This document shows positions 1 to 6,462 of a stretch of DNA of 14,404 nt, piece by piece. The DNA lies in contig JBFFXF010000186.1 in NCBI GenBank assembly GCA_041569895.1, positions 1-14,404 of the forward strand, written 5' to 3'. Below the pieces are notes generated by a model that was not told the DNA's origin, searched no databases, and saw only the letters and a list, made by a program, of their open reading frames with translations. The stretch's first letter is position 1, and each line of letters opens with the position of its first letter. A program made the translations under genes and the position numbers. Source of the stretch: JBFFXF01 sp041569895 (lineage in GTDB: Bacteria > Planctomycetota > UBA8108 > JACQVS01).

Positions 1-321
1 CCCGAAGAGCTGCTGCGCGCCGTCGATCTGTCCGACGGCCGAGGACTGGACGGCGGGAGCAGCCGGTCCGGTGAACTCGGGCGGCGTCTTCCCCGGCGGC
101 GTCGCCCCGGGCGGCGTCGCCGCAGCGCCTCCCGGCGCATCCGCCGCCCCGGCGGCGCCGACCTCAGGACCCGCCTCGACCGCGCCCGGCGGGGCCGGGA
201 GCTCGACGGCGGGACGGACGGCACGCTGGCCGAGCGCAGTCGCCGGAACGAGAGCGACGACTCCGATCGCGAGCAGGAACGCCAGCGGGAAGTGATTCAA
301 CCGGGAAGCAGAGCGGTGCAT
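1..321 (-). CDS. Pro/Ala-rich secreted protein, N-terminal part only
   Basis: This reading frame starts at ATG 321 and runs off the left edge of the window, so only 107 residues are visible. Residues 1-31 look like a Sec signal peptide: basic N-terminus (MHRSASR), a hydrophobic core (FPLAFLLAIGVVALVPATA) and a likely cleavage after ALG at 29-31. Residues 32-92 are rich in Pro, Ala and Gly with TPPGATPPGKTPP-type repeats, which suggests a flexible linker. The last visible residues (SSAVGQIDGAQQLFG) may begin a folded domain. No family can be named. It is oriented like pcm but separated from it by 196 bases, so it may be a separate transcription unit. No Shine-Dalgarno motif precedes the ATG. 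The reading is supported by the signal peptide and by an open frame of fitting composition. Confidence 0.7.
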   Translation of the reverse strand, partial: MHRSASRLNHFPLAFLLAIGVVALVPATALGQRAVRPAVELPAPPGAVEAGPEVGAAGAADAPGGAAATPPGATPPGKTPPEFTGPAAPAVQSSAVGQIDGAQQLFG

Positions 322-328
322 GACGTCG

Positions 329-334
329 ATTGTA
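329..334 (-). promoter_or_regulatory. Possible -10 box (TACAAT) close to the secreted protein start
   Basis: On the minus strand TACAAT lies seven bases upstream of ATG 321. If it is a -10 element, transcription would begin at or next to the start codon, giving a leaderless or nearly leaderless mRNA. I see no good -35 hexamer 16-18 bases further upstream, so this may be chance. Confidence 0.25.
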
Positions 335-361
335 CGCCCCGGCACGGGCGGTTCTGACGAA

Positions 362-494
362 GACTCATGAGGAAGGAAGGAAACCCAGGAAAGCAGGAAA
401 CGGCAAGGCTTGAGGGGTTCGGCTTCGTGAGCTACGCTCGGACCGTCGAACGGACCTTCCTGCCTTCGCCGTCTTCCTGTGTTCCTCATAAGTC
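362..494. repeat. Imperfect inverted repeat filling the pcm downstream spacer
   Basis: The outer ends match as inverted copies over 13 bases with one mismatch: GACTCATGAGGAA at 362-374 and, as reverse complement, GACTTATGAGGAA at 482-494. Inward, the left side is a purine run with AGGAA/GGAAAG motifs (375-408), and the right side is pyrimidine-rich with CTTCC motifs (455-481), so the arms can pair imperfectly over about 40 bases around a loop of roughly 50. It lies between two genes pointing the same way (leftward). It could be a dispersed intergenic element of REP or MITE type, or an mRNA-stabilising or processing structure. No coding capacity is evident. Confidence 0.5.
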
Positions 495-500
495 GTCGTC

Positions 501-531
501 AAAAAAAGCCCATGGGGTCAGTCTCCCGGCT
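501..531 (-). terminator. Weak candidate intrinsic terminator at the pcm stop
   Basis: Read on the minus strand, an imperfect GC-rich stem (AGCC/GGCT outside, GGG/CCC inside, with a small bulge) overlaps the pcm stop codon and is followed directly by seven T's (501-507 on the plus strand are all A). The T tract stands out in this GC-rich sequence. The stem is short and bulged, so the call is tentative. Confidence 0.35.
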
Positions 532-1342
532 CCATGCGGACGAAGCGCACCGTCTGGATGATCTTGCCCTCGAGCGCGTTGTTCGGCTTCTTGGTGATCA
601 CCTGCAGCTCCTGGTAGAAGTCGCCGATCGGGATCACCATGCGCCCGCCGACCCGCAGCTGGTTGACGAGCTCGGTCGGCATCTGCCGCGGCGCCGCCGT
701 GACGATGATCGCGTCGTACTTCTCGGCGGGCTTGTAGCCGTTGTATCCGTTGCCCTCGATGACCTCGAGCTTCTTGTAGCTCAGGGCGCCGCGCTCCCGC
801 AGCTCGCGCAGCCGCTTCTCGGCGAGCTCGGCGAGCCGCGGGCGGATCTCGATGGTGTAGACCTCGTCGACGATCTCGCCGAGCACGGCCGCCTGGTAGC
901 CGGAGCCGGTGCCGACCTCGAGCACCTTCTCGTTCCCCTGCAGATCGAGCGCGGCGGTCATGATGGCGACGTACTCCGGCGAGGAGATCGTCTGCTCCTC
1001 GGGAATCGGCAGCGTCGCGCGAAGCTCGTACGCGCGGGGACGCAGCGCCTCGCTCACGAACTCGTGGCGCGGCACGCGACGCATCGCCTCGAGGACGCGC
1101 CTGTCGTCGATGAACTCCGCGAGCTGCTCGACCATCTTGCGGCGCGCCTCGACCGTGCGCGGCTCCTCGCCCGGCGGTGGCGATGAGAGGTCGCGCGATG
1201 GTCTCGAATCGTCCTCGGAGCAACCGCCGATCGCGGACAGGAGGACCGCGGACAGGAGCACAGCGGGCAGGACGGCGGCGAGCGTCGCGACGACGCCGGC
1301 CAGGGGAGGCGCGCGCCACGGGGCTCCGGCCACGCCGCCCAT
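518..1342 (-). CDS. pcm: Protein-L-isoaspartate O-methyltransferase with lipoprotein signal
   Basis: Pcm transfers a methyl group from S-adenosylmethionine to isoaspartyl residues in damaged proteins, starting their repair. The 274-residue product shows the family hallmarks: VPRHEFV (90-96), TISSPEYVAIMTAAL (118-131), the SAM-binding motif VLEVGTGSGYQ (140-150), GNGYNGY (197-203), IIVTAAP (212-218) and GGRMVIPIG (232-240). What is odd is the first 41 residues: a hydrophobic stretch ending in AIGGC, a plausible lipobox with Cys41 and Ser at +2, which predicts an exported lipoprotein. The chosen start ATG 1342 overlaps the yjbQ stop as TGATG, typical of translational coupling. An internal start at Met70 (position 1135) would give a normal cytoplasmic-size Pcm of 205 residues and cannot be excluded. 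Family assignment is firm; location is inferred. Confidence 0.92.
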   Translation of the reverse strand: MGGVAGAPWRAPPLAGVVATLAAVLPAVLLSAVLLSAIGGCSEDDSRPSRDLSSPPPGEEPRTVEARRKMVEQLAEFIDDRRVLEAMRRVPRHEFVSEALRPRAYELRATLPIPEEQTISSPEYVAIMTAALDLQGNEKVLEVGTGSGYQAAVLGEIVDEVYTIEIRPRLAELAEKRLRELRERGALSYKKLEVIEGNGYNGYKPAEKYDAIIVTAAPRQMPTELVNQLRVGGRMVIPIGDFYQELQVITKKPNNALEGKIIQTVRFVRMEPGD

Positions 1343-1761
1343 CACTCGCCGATGACCTTCACGAGGACCCGCTTTCGGCGACGGCCGTCGAACTCCGCGT
1401 AGAAGATCTGCTCCCACGGACCGAAGTCGAGCTTGCCGCCGGTGATCGCCACGACGACCTCCCGCCCCATGATCTGACGCTTCAGGTGCGCGTCGCCGTT
1501 GTCCTCTCCGGTGCGGTTGTGCCGGTAGCGGTCGATCGGGGCGTGTGGCGCCAGCTGCTCGAGCCAGTCGTCGTAGTCGCGGATGAGCCCCGACTCGTTG
1601 TCATTGATGTACACGCTGGCCGTGATGTGCATCGCGTTGACGAGACAGAGCCCCTCCCGGACGCCGCTCCGCTTCACGAGCTGCTCGACTTGCGGCGTGA
1701 TGTTGATGTAGTCGCGCCGGTTGGGCGTCTCGAACGAGAGGTACTCGGTGAGCGACTTCAT
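1342..1761 (-). CDS. yjbQ: YjbQ-family (UPF0047) protein
   Basis: The 139-residue product has the usual length and conserved blocks of the YjbQ/UPF0047 family: the N-terminal EYLSFETPNRRDYINIT, then GLCLVNAMHITASVYINDNE (His45), HNRTGEDNGDAHLKRQIMGR with His81 and His92, and the C-terminal LDFGPWEQIFYAEFDG block. The conserved histidines are thought to form a metal or ligand site. Some members show secondary thiamine-phosphate synthase activity, but the physiological role of the family is not settled. Its stop overlaps the pcm start by one base. The ATG at 1761 fits the family's N-terminus, although no clear Shine-Dalgarno sequence precedes it. It probably shares a transcript with pcm and possibly with the secreted protein gene 69 bases upstream. 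Confidence 0.9.
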   Translation of the reverse strand: MKSLTEYLSFETPNRRDYINITPQVEQLVKRSGVREGLCLVNAMHITASVYINDNESGLIRDYDDWLEQLAPHAPIDRYRHNRTGEDNGDAHLKRQIMGREVVVAITGGKLDFGPWEQIFYAEFDGRRRKRVLVKVIGE

Positions 1762-1830
1762 GTCGGGTCGTCGCGGACGGCCGCGTCGGGCGCGGTCGTC
1801 GTTCTCGGTCGTGTCCCCGTCTTTCCCCGG

Positions 1831-2607
1831 CTATTTCACCGGCACCATCGTGCCGTATATCCTCGAGAGGCTGCGCGGGACGATGACCACCGCCTTCGCC
1901 TCGTAGGTCTTCCTGTCGTCGTCGTCGGAGACCCCCTCCGGACGGTCGGCGGTCGGCTTTGCGTTGAGGATCAGCGACGCGCCGCTGCGGAGGAGGCGCT
2001 TGCGGAGCTTCGCCGCGGCGTCCTCGGGGATCGGCGTGCGAACGATCATGCGGAAGGACTTGTCCATGCTGACGCGGTAGGACGCCTCCTTGAGTGTCAC
2101 CGACAGGCTGTTTCCCTTGCCGGCCTTCTCGACCTGCGCCTCGCACCACTTGAAGCCCTTCTCGCGAGGGTCATCGCTCTCGGCGGCGAGGTCCACATTG
2201 AAGCCCTTGCCGGCGAGGAGGACCTTCCCCTGCTTGATGTACCGCTCGACGCCGACCACGCCGCCCGCGTTGCCGACCACCTCGCGCTCCTCGGGCTTGC
2301 CCCAGATCAGCACCACGTCCCCCTCCTTGAGCTGCGCGATGCGGCCGGGGATGTCCTGGATCAGCGGCAGCGACTCGGGGATCTTGACGAGGGCCTTGAT
2401 CTTCTTCCGCTTGCGCCCCTCGACGTGATAGTAGGTGATCTCGTGAAAATCCGAGTCCTTGACGCTCTTGCCGAGCGTCGCGACCACGTCGAGGGACTCG
2501 CCCCCGGCGGCGTCCTTCTCCTCGGCTCCACCGGCAGTCGGCAGGAGCAGCACCAATACGAGGATGCACGTGACGGTGCCCGGTAGCGGTCGGCGCCTGA
2601 CGGTCAT
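1831..2607 (-). CDS. Uncharacterised secreted protein, 258 residues
   Basis: I do not recognise this protein. Residues 1-28 form a likely Sec signal peptide (basic MTVRRRPLPG, hydrophobic TCILVLVLLLPTAGGA, probable cleavage near GGA/EE). The mature part is charged and beta-rich by pattern: an early ESLDVVATLGKSVKDSDF segment, a lysine-rich turn (GRKRKKIKALVKI, 64-76), LKEGDVVLIWGKPEE (93-107), a central IKQGKVLLAGKGFNVDL (124-140), and a C-terminal ILNAKPTADRPEGVSDDDD region ending in KAVVIVPRSLSRIYGTMVPVK. The LKEGDVVLIWGKP and KTYEAKAVVIVP segments resemble OB-like small beta barrels, but that is only an impression. It has one Cys in the mature part (155). ATG 2607 was chosen because it opens the signal peptide and has AAGGGGG upstream; the frame stays open further upstream without protein-like sequence. 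Confidence 0.8.
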   Translation of the reverse strand: MTVRRRPLPGTVTCILVLVLLLPTAGGAEEKDAAGGESLDVVATLGKSVKDSDFHEITYYHVEGRKRKKIKALVKIPESLPLIQDIPGRIAQLKEGDVVLIWGKPEEREVVGNAGGVVGVERYIKQGKVLLAGKGFNVDLAAESDDPREKGFKWCEAQVEKAGKGNSLSVTLKEASYRVSMDKSFRMIVRTPIPEDAAAKLRKRLLRSGASLILNAKPTADRPEGVSDDDDRKTYEAKAVVIVPRSLSRIYGTMVPVK

Positions 2608-2698
2608 CGGAACCCCCTTCGTCTTGTCCCGAGCTCTCGGGTGTCCAGTCGTTCCTGTCGATCGGATTGAAAGCCCTGATGTGCCGGGGCAGTCGGGC

Positions 2699-2704
2699 AT
2701 TATA
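2699..2704 (-). promoter_or_regulatory. Perfect -10 box (TATAAT) for the 258-residue secreted protein gene
   Basis: The minus strand reads TATAAT 92 bases upstream of ATG 2607, an exact match to the sigma-70 consensus in an otherwise GC-rich spacer. The -35 position 16-18 bases upstream falls in the loop of the adjacent hairpin (TTCGGG) and matches TTGACA poorly, so recognition would rely on the -10 box or an activator. Expected transcription start is near 2692. Confidence 0.4.
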
Positions 2705-2705
2705 G

Positions 2706-2742
2706 CCTGTGTTTTTCTCGCCCGAAGCGAGAAAAACACAGG
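2706..2742. repeat. Long perfect hairpin in the divergent spacer
   Basis: A 15-base arm (CCTGTGTTTTTCTCG, 2706-2720) is followed after seven bases by its exact reverse complement (2728-2742). One more C-G pair closes the loop, making 16 pairs around CCGAA. Read on the minus strand the loop is CTTCGGG, which contains the stable UUCG motif. It lies between two divergent genes, so it ends neither of them. It touches the TATAAT box at 2699-2704. It could be a protein-binding palindrome, a copy of a dispersed element, or a terminator for long antisense transcripts. Confidence 0.75.
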
Positions 2743-2745
2743 TTG

Positions 2746-2763
2746 GCCCCGAAAAAGAGGGGC
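2746..2763. repeat. Second short hairpin next to the long one
   Basis: GCCCC at 2746-2750 pairs with GGGGC at 2759-2763 around an A-rich eight-base loop, followed on the plus strand by TTT. It begins four bases after the long hairpin, and the two may form one element. The rest of this spacer (2764-2963) holds a small GGCGG/CCGCC hairpin at 2852-2864 and the likely promoter of the rightward gene; I see no further gene in it. Confidence 0.5.
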
Positions 2764-2874
2764 TTTGCTGTAGCCGCCCGCCATCTCCCTGCTCTGGCCT
2801 TGGTAAACCTGGATCTTTCGAGCCGTGCGAGAAGACCTAGCATAAACAAAGGGCGGCGTCCGCCAGCAACACTC

Positions 2875-2902
2875 TGGACGTGCGCCGGCCGGTGGCTATG
2901 AT
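2875..2902 (+). promoter_or_regulatory. Likely sigma-70 type promoter of the FN3/propeller lipoprotein gene
   Basis: TGGACG (2875-2880) matches four of six bases of TTGACA. Sixteen bases later TATGAT (2897-2902) matches five of six of TATAAT. A start near 2909 would leave a leader of about 55 bases before the GTG at 2964. This also argues against the alternative in-frame start at 2880, which would overlap the promoter. Confidence 0.45.
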
Positions 2903-2963
2903 GCTCGATGGTCCGCGCGGGAAAGAAGTCGAGCCGTCCAAATCGAGAAGAGTCGAGGGAACC

Positions 2964-4991
2964 GTGAAGAGAAGCACCCACGCCCCGCACCATCTCATCC
3001 TGACGTTGTCGTTGATCGCTGTCGTCGCCGCCGGCTGCGGCCAGCCGCGACCGGTGCGGCTGAGATCCCCGGGCGACCCGACGGACGTGGGGCTCGACAC
3101 GCCGCGCGTCCTGTCGCCCCGTGATCGGTGGGTGCTCGATCAGACCACCACCGTGACCATCGCGCCGCCGCGCGACGCGCAGACCGTGCACCTCGAGGTG
3201 GCGCTCGACGAGGGGTTTCAGCTCGCGCTGGACCGCAAGGTCGCGCCGGTCGAGCGCGGGGAGCCGGTCGACATCACGCTCGATGCGGTGCTCGAGCCGG
3301 GCGACACCATTCACCTGCGCACCTGTGGCGTGCGTGAGGACGGCACGCGCACCGACTGGCAAACGGCGACTCTCGTCGTCGCGCTCGCGACGCCGAGCTT
3401 CATCGATGAGACATCGTCCTCGGTCGTCGCCGAGGGCGACGCGCCGTCCTTCTCGTGGACTCCGGTCTCCGGCGCGGCCGCGTACGACGTCGAGGTCCTC
3501 GGCGACTCCGCCGGAGCGGCGCCGGTCTACGCCGCGCACGTCGACCCGTCCTCGACGACGCGAACGATCGACGGCAAGCTGCCGCCGGGCGACTATCGCG
3601 TGCGCGTCCGCAGCGTGCGCGAATCGACCCAGGGGGAGTGGTCGGAGCCGCGCGCGTTCCGCGTCGTCCCACCGCCGTGCGCCGTCATCGAGCCGCGCGA
3701 CGGCGAGGATGTGCGCGACCGCTCGCCGCTGTTGAGATGGAAATCGGGCATCGCCGGCGCCAGCGTCTTCGAGCTCGATATCGTCGAGATCGACGAGCGG
3801 GGCAACAGCGGGCGCCGCATCGTCCGGCGCGTCGACGCGGCCCCGGAGGCGGACGGGTCGCGCACGGTGCGCATCCCGGATGATCTCCAGACCGGCTCGC
3901 GGTACGCGGTGCGCGTCCGCGAGCTCGCCGCCGAGGGTCAGGCGCCGCGCGAGTGGAGCGCCCCGACGACGTTCACCGTCCTCCTGCACCGGCTCGATCC
4001 AGCGGCCGTGGTCCCGATCGTGGTCGACGCGGCGAGTCACGCGACCAGCCCGGCCGTCTCGACGGACGGGTCGCTGCTGGCGTACGTCGAGTCTCCGCTC
4101 GACGAGTCCTCTCCGGCCGAGCCGCTCTTCGGGAGCAAGATCGAGCCGCGCCGCAAGCTGCGCCTCCTCGAGCGCACCGCGTCCGGAGACCGGCCGGCGT
4201 TTCGCGAGCTCGCCGGCGCGCACGTCATCTTTCCGGGCGTGCGGGACATCGAGGGCGCGGTGTGTCACCCCGCGTGGGGCGTCTCGGAGTCGCGCGATCC
4301 GGTGCTGCTGCTCTCCTCCGCCCTCTGCGAGCCGGGCTCGTTCCCGTCCGAGACGCGCGGCGCGCTCTTCCGGCTGCGCCGCCTCGCCGACCGCCAGCTC
4401 AACCTGAGGCCCTATTCGTTCCGCGTCTCGATCCTCCATCCGACGGTGGCGCTCCACGGCGACAACCGGAGGATCTACTTCGAGGCGCAAAACCTCGCCT
4501 GCGACAGCTCGCCGGCGTCCGCCGTGATCGGCGAGATCTGGAGCATGACGGACAGCGGCGCCGACCTGCGCCTCCACGGGCTCGGTCACGCGCCGGTGAT
4601 CTCCCCGGACGGTACGCGGCTCGCCTACATGGCGCCCGGCACCAACGGACCGGAGATCCGCGTGCGCCCGAGCACCAGCGGCGGTCGGCCCGGCCGGACG
4701 ATCGTCGCCGCGGACGATCCGACGCAGCGCTTCCGCGGCCTCTGCTGGTCACCCCGCGGCACGCATCTCGCCTTCGCCCGCGACGCCGGCAGCGGATTCG
4801 ACGTCATCCTCGTCGAGGTCGACACCGGCATCGAGACGCCGATCACCGGCGCGGCGAGCGACGACGTCGACCCCGCGTTCCTCCCCGACGCCCTCGCGCC
4901 GCACGGCTTCGCGGGCATCATCTTCGCGTCGACGCGGGGGAATGGAGGCTGGAACCTCTACTACGCGGAGGCGCCGGGGCAGTCGGGGTAA
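2964..4991 (+). CDS. Lipoprotein with three FN3-like modules and a TolB/PD40-like propeller
   Basis: The 675-residue product starts with a basic segment and a hydrophobic core ending in VVAAGC, a lipobox with Cys25, so it should be an anchored lipoprotein. Three consecutive modules of about 95 residues follow (roughly 46-140, 144-236, 238-340). Modules 2 and 3 show the FN3-like pattern FSWTPVSGAAAYDVEV ... GDYRVRVRSVRE...GEWSEPRAFRV. From about 350 the chain has PD40/TolB-type blades: SPAVSTDGSLLAYV (362-375), HPTVALHGDNRRIYF (492-506), APVISPDGTRLAYM (543-556), LCWSPRGTHLAF (593-604) and DPAFLPD...IIFASTRGNGGWNLYY (636-667). Such proteins bind partners or glycans at the envelope; no catalytic motif is visible. 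The GTG at 2964 was preferred to the in-frame start at 2880 because it opens directly on the signal peptide and has GAGGGA just upstream. Confidence 0.85.
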   Translation: MKRSTHAPHHLILTLSLIAVVAAGCGQPRPVRLRSPGDPTDVGLDTPRVLSPRDRWVLDQTTTVTIAPPRDAQTVHLEVALDEGFQLALDRKVAPVERGEPVDITLDAVLEPGDTIHLRTCGVREDGTRTDWQTATLVVALATPSFIDETSSSVVAEGDAPSFSWTPVSGAAAYDVEVLGDSAGAAPVYAAHVDPSSTTRTIDGKLPPGDYRVRVRSVRESTQGEWSEPRAFRVVPPPCAVIEPRDGEDVRDRSPLLRWKSGIAGASVFELDIVEIDERGNSGRRIVRRVDAAPEADGSRTVRIPDDLQTGSRYAVRVRELAAEGQAPREWSAPTTFTVLLHRLDPAAVVPIVVDAASHATSPAVSTDGSLLAYVESPLDESSPAEPLFGSKIEPRRKLRLLERTASGDRPAFRELAGAHVIFPGVRDIEGAVCHPAWGVSESRDPVLLLSSALCEPGSFPSETRGALFRLRRLADRQLNLRPYSFRVSILHPTVALHGDNRRIYFEAQNLACDSSPASAVIGEIWSMTDSGADLRLHGLGHAPVISPDGTRLAYMAPGTNGPEIRVRPSTSGGRPGRTIVAADDPTQRFRGLCWSPRGTHLAFARDAGSGFDVILVEVDTGIETPITGAASDDVDPAFLPDALAPHGFAGIIFASTRGNGGWNLYYAEAPGQSG

Positions 4992-5026
4992 GGTTCCTCC
5001 CGGACACGCACGCGGTCCCCGGTCCC

Positions 5027-5260
5027 GATCGTCCTCGTCCTCGTCCTCGAGACCGAGGCAGAGACCAGAGACAGAGGTCAGAGATCCGAGATCAGAGGTC
5101 GGAGTCGGCGTCTGATTCGGAATCGGGATCGGACATCGGACTCGGATCTCGGGATCGGTCTCGGTCTCGGCCTCGCACGCCGACCGCTCGGCCCCGACGC
5201 CGGAGACGATGACGACTGCGGAGGCCTTCGGGCACGGGCACGGGAACGGGACCGGGCCGG
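5027..5260. repeat. Low-complexity spacer of degenerate six-base repeats
   Basis: The 270-base gap between the convergent lipoprotein and M42 genes holds no convincing gene. It runs through successive short-period blocks: TCCTCG copies (5030-5049), GAGACC/CAGAG purine-rich copies (5050-5100), GATCGG/TCGGAATCGG copies (5101-5165), GGTCTCGG copies, and GGGCACGGGCACGGGAACGGGACCGG (5229-5257, described piecewise). Units are mostly six bases and diverged. No T-tract terminator is seen for either convergent gene. The pattern suggests replication slippage in a non-coding spacer. Confidence 0.7.
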
Positions 5261-5261
5261 A

Positions 5262-6353
5262 TCACGCGCACAGCGACTCCACCGTCCGCTCGTCCAGTCT
5301 CGCGATGAGCGCCAGGATGAGCTTTCTCGCGGCGAGGAAGTCGTCGAGGTGGATGAGGCTGACGTTGGTGTGGATCGAGCGGGCCGGGACGCCGATGACC
5401 ACCGTCGGCACGCCGCGGTCGTGGACGTGGACGCTCTTCGCGTCGGTGCCGCCGCTTCGACGCACGGCGAGCTGAATCGGGATCTTCTCCATGACGGCGA
5501 CGTCGCGGACGAGCCGCACCAGCGCCCGGTTCGAGATGGCGCTCGGGTCGGCGAAGCGGATCTGCGGGCCCTCGCCGAGGCACGCCTGCCGGGTCGCTGA
5601 CGGGAAGCCGGGCTGGTCGTCGGCGGGCGTGCCCTCGAGGATGATGCCGACGTCGGGCTTGGCCATCGCCGCCGCCGTGCCCGCGCCGCGGCATCCGACC
5701 TCCTCCTGGACGGCGCCGACGCCGATGACGGTGTTCGGGTGCTCGATCTCCGGCAGTCGCTGCAGGGTCTCGACGAGCAGGCCGACGCCGGCGCGGTCGT
5801 CGAACGCCTTCGAGCTCAGCACGCGCGGGTTGGCCATGTGGATGAACTCGGCGTGGGGGACGATCGGATCCCCCACCTCGACGCCGAACCCGCGGGCCTC
5901 ATCATCCGACGTCGCGCCGACGTCGATGTGCATCGACTCGATCTTCATCACGTGCTGCCGTTCCTCGGGCGACAGGAAGTGCGGCGGCTTCGCCCCGATG
6001 ACGCCGGGCACCGGGCCGCGCTCGGTGATGACGTCGACGCGCTGGGCGAGCAGCACGTGCGCCCACCACCCGCCGAGCGGCACGAAGCCGAGGTTGCCCT
6101 CGCTGTCGATCGACTGCACCATGAAACCGACCTCGTCGAGGTGCGCGTCGAGCAGCACTCGCGGTCGCTCCGACGATCCCTGACGTGTCGCGATGACGCT
6201 GCCGAGACGATCGCGATCGATCTCGATCCCCTGCACGCCATCGAGCGCCTCGCGCACCAGCGCGCGCACGCTGTCCTCGGCGCCGGGCGGACCCGCGGCG
6301 AGCGTCAGCTTCCTGAGCAGTTCGACGGTCGGCTTCTCGCTGTCGTTGATCAT
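5262..6353 (-). CDS. M42 family metallopeptidase (aminopeptidase/endoglucanase-type)
   Basis: M42 enzymes are cytoplasmic two-metal aminopeptidases that form large tetrahedral assemblies and trim peptides. The 363-residue protein has the usual length and the expected metal and catalytic residues: His71 and Asp73 in LLDAHLDEVGFMV, Asp186 in AFDDRAG, Glu217-Glu218 in AVQEEVGCRGA, Glu240 in IILEGTP (commonly Asp here), and His328 in RSIHTNVSLIHLDD. No signal peptide is present. ATG 6353 gives the family-like N-terminus (MINDSEKPTVELLRKLT). In-frame ATGs at 6386 and 6422 would add residues encoded by repeat sequence and have no Shine-Dalgarno motif; neither does 6353, so the start is uncertain. 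It follows hemL by 109 bases, and no functional link to haem synthesis is apparent. Confidence 0.9.
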   Translation of the reverse strand: MINDSEKPTVELLRKLTLAAGPPGAEDSVRALVREALDGVQGIEIDRDRLGSVIATRQGSSERPRVLLDAHLDEVGFMVQSIDSEGNLGFVPLGGWWAHVLLAQRVDVITERGPVPGVIGAKPPHFLSPEERQHVMKIESMHIDVGATSDDEARGFGVEVGDPIVPHAEFIHMANPRVLSSKAFDDRAGVGLLVETLQRLPEIEHPNTVIGVGAVQEEVGCRGAGTAAAMAKPDVGIILEGTPADDQPGFPSATRQACLGEGPQIRFADPSAISNRALVRLVRDVAVMEKIPIQLAVRRSGGTDAKSVHVHDRGVPTVVIGVPARSIHTNVSLIHLDDFLAARKLILALIARLDERTVESLCA

Positions 6354-6395
6354 GGCCGCGATTGTTGCACTGCGCGTCGAGGTCATCAAGGTGGC

Positions 6396-6456
6396 GACTC
6401 CGATCGGATCGGAGTCGGTCATCGGAATCGGAATCGAAGTCGGTCATCGGACTCCG
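6396..6456. repeat. TCGGA-rich repeat and palindrome between hemL and the M42 gene
   Basis: GACTCCGATC (6396-6405) and GATCGGAGTC (6407-6416) are a perfect inverted repeat around one G. A 14-base direct repeat, AGTCGGTCATCGGA, occurs at 6413-6426 and 6438-6451, with GGAATCGGAATCG between. The block resembles 5101-5144 on the other side of the M42 gene, in the same orientation. It lies upstream of the peptidase start. Confidence 0.65.
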
Positions 6457-6462
6457 CCGGGG

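Noticed and set aside
1177..2586. A 469-residue plus-strand open frame
   Set aside because: It crosses pcm, yjbQ and the secreted protein gene on the opposite strand, and these have clear families or a signal peptide; the frame itself has none.
2706..2742. Intrinsic terminator of a gene
   Set aside because: Both flanking genes start away from this site, and no T tract follows the stem on either strand.
2700..4589. A 629-residue minus-strand open frame
   Set aside because: It is antisense to the FN3/propeller lipoprotein, has shadow-like composition and no recognisable domain.
5027..5260. Possible CRISPR array
   Set aside because: The repeats have a period of about six bases, are degenerate, and have no uniform spacers of 30 or so bases.
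5092..5694. A 200-residue minus-strand frame with a Ser/Asp/Glu-rich end
   Set aside because: The distinctive end is translated repeat sequence and the rest is out of frame with the M42 gene it overlaps.
6396..6422. Upstream ATG codons giving longer forms of the M42 peptidase
   Set aside because: The extra N-terminus would be encoded by the repeat block and does not resemble the family; no ribosome-binding site supports it.
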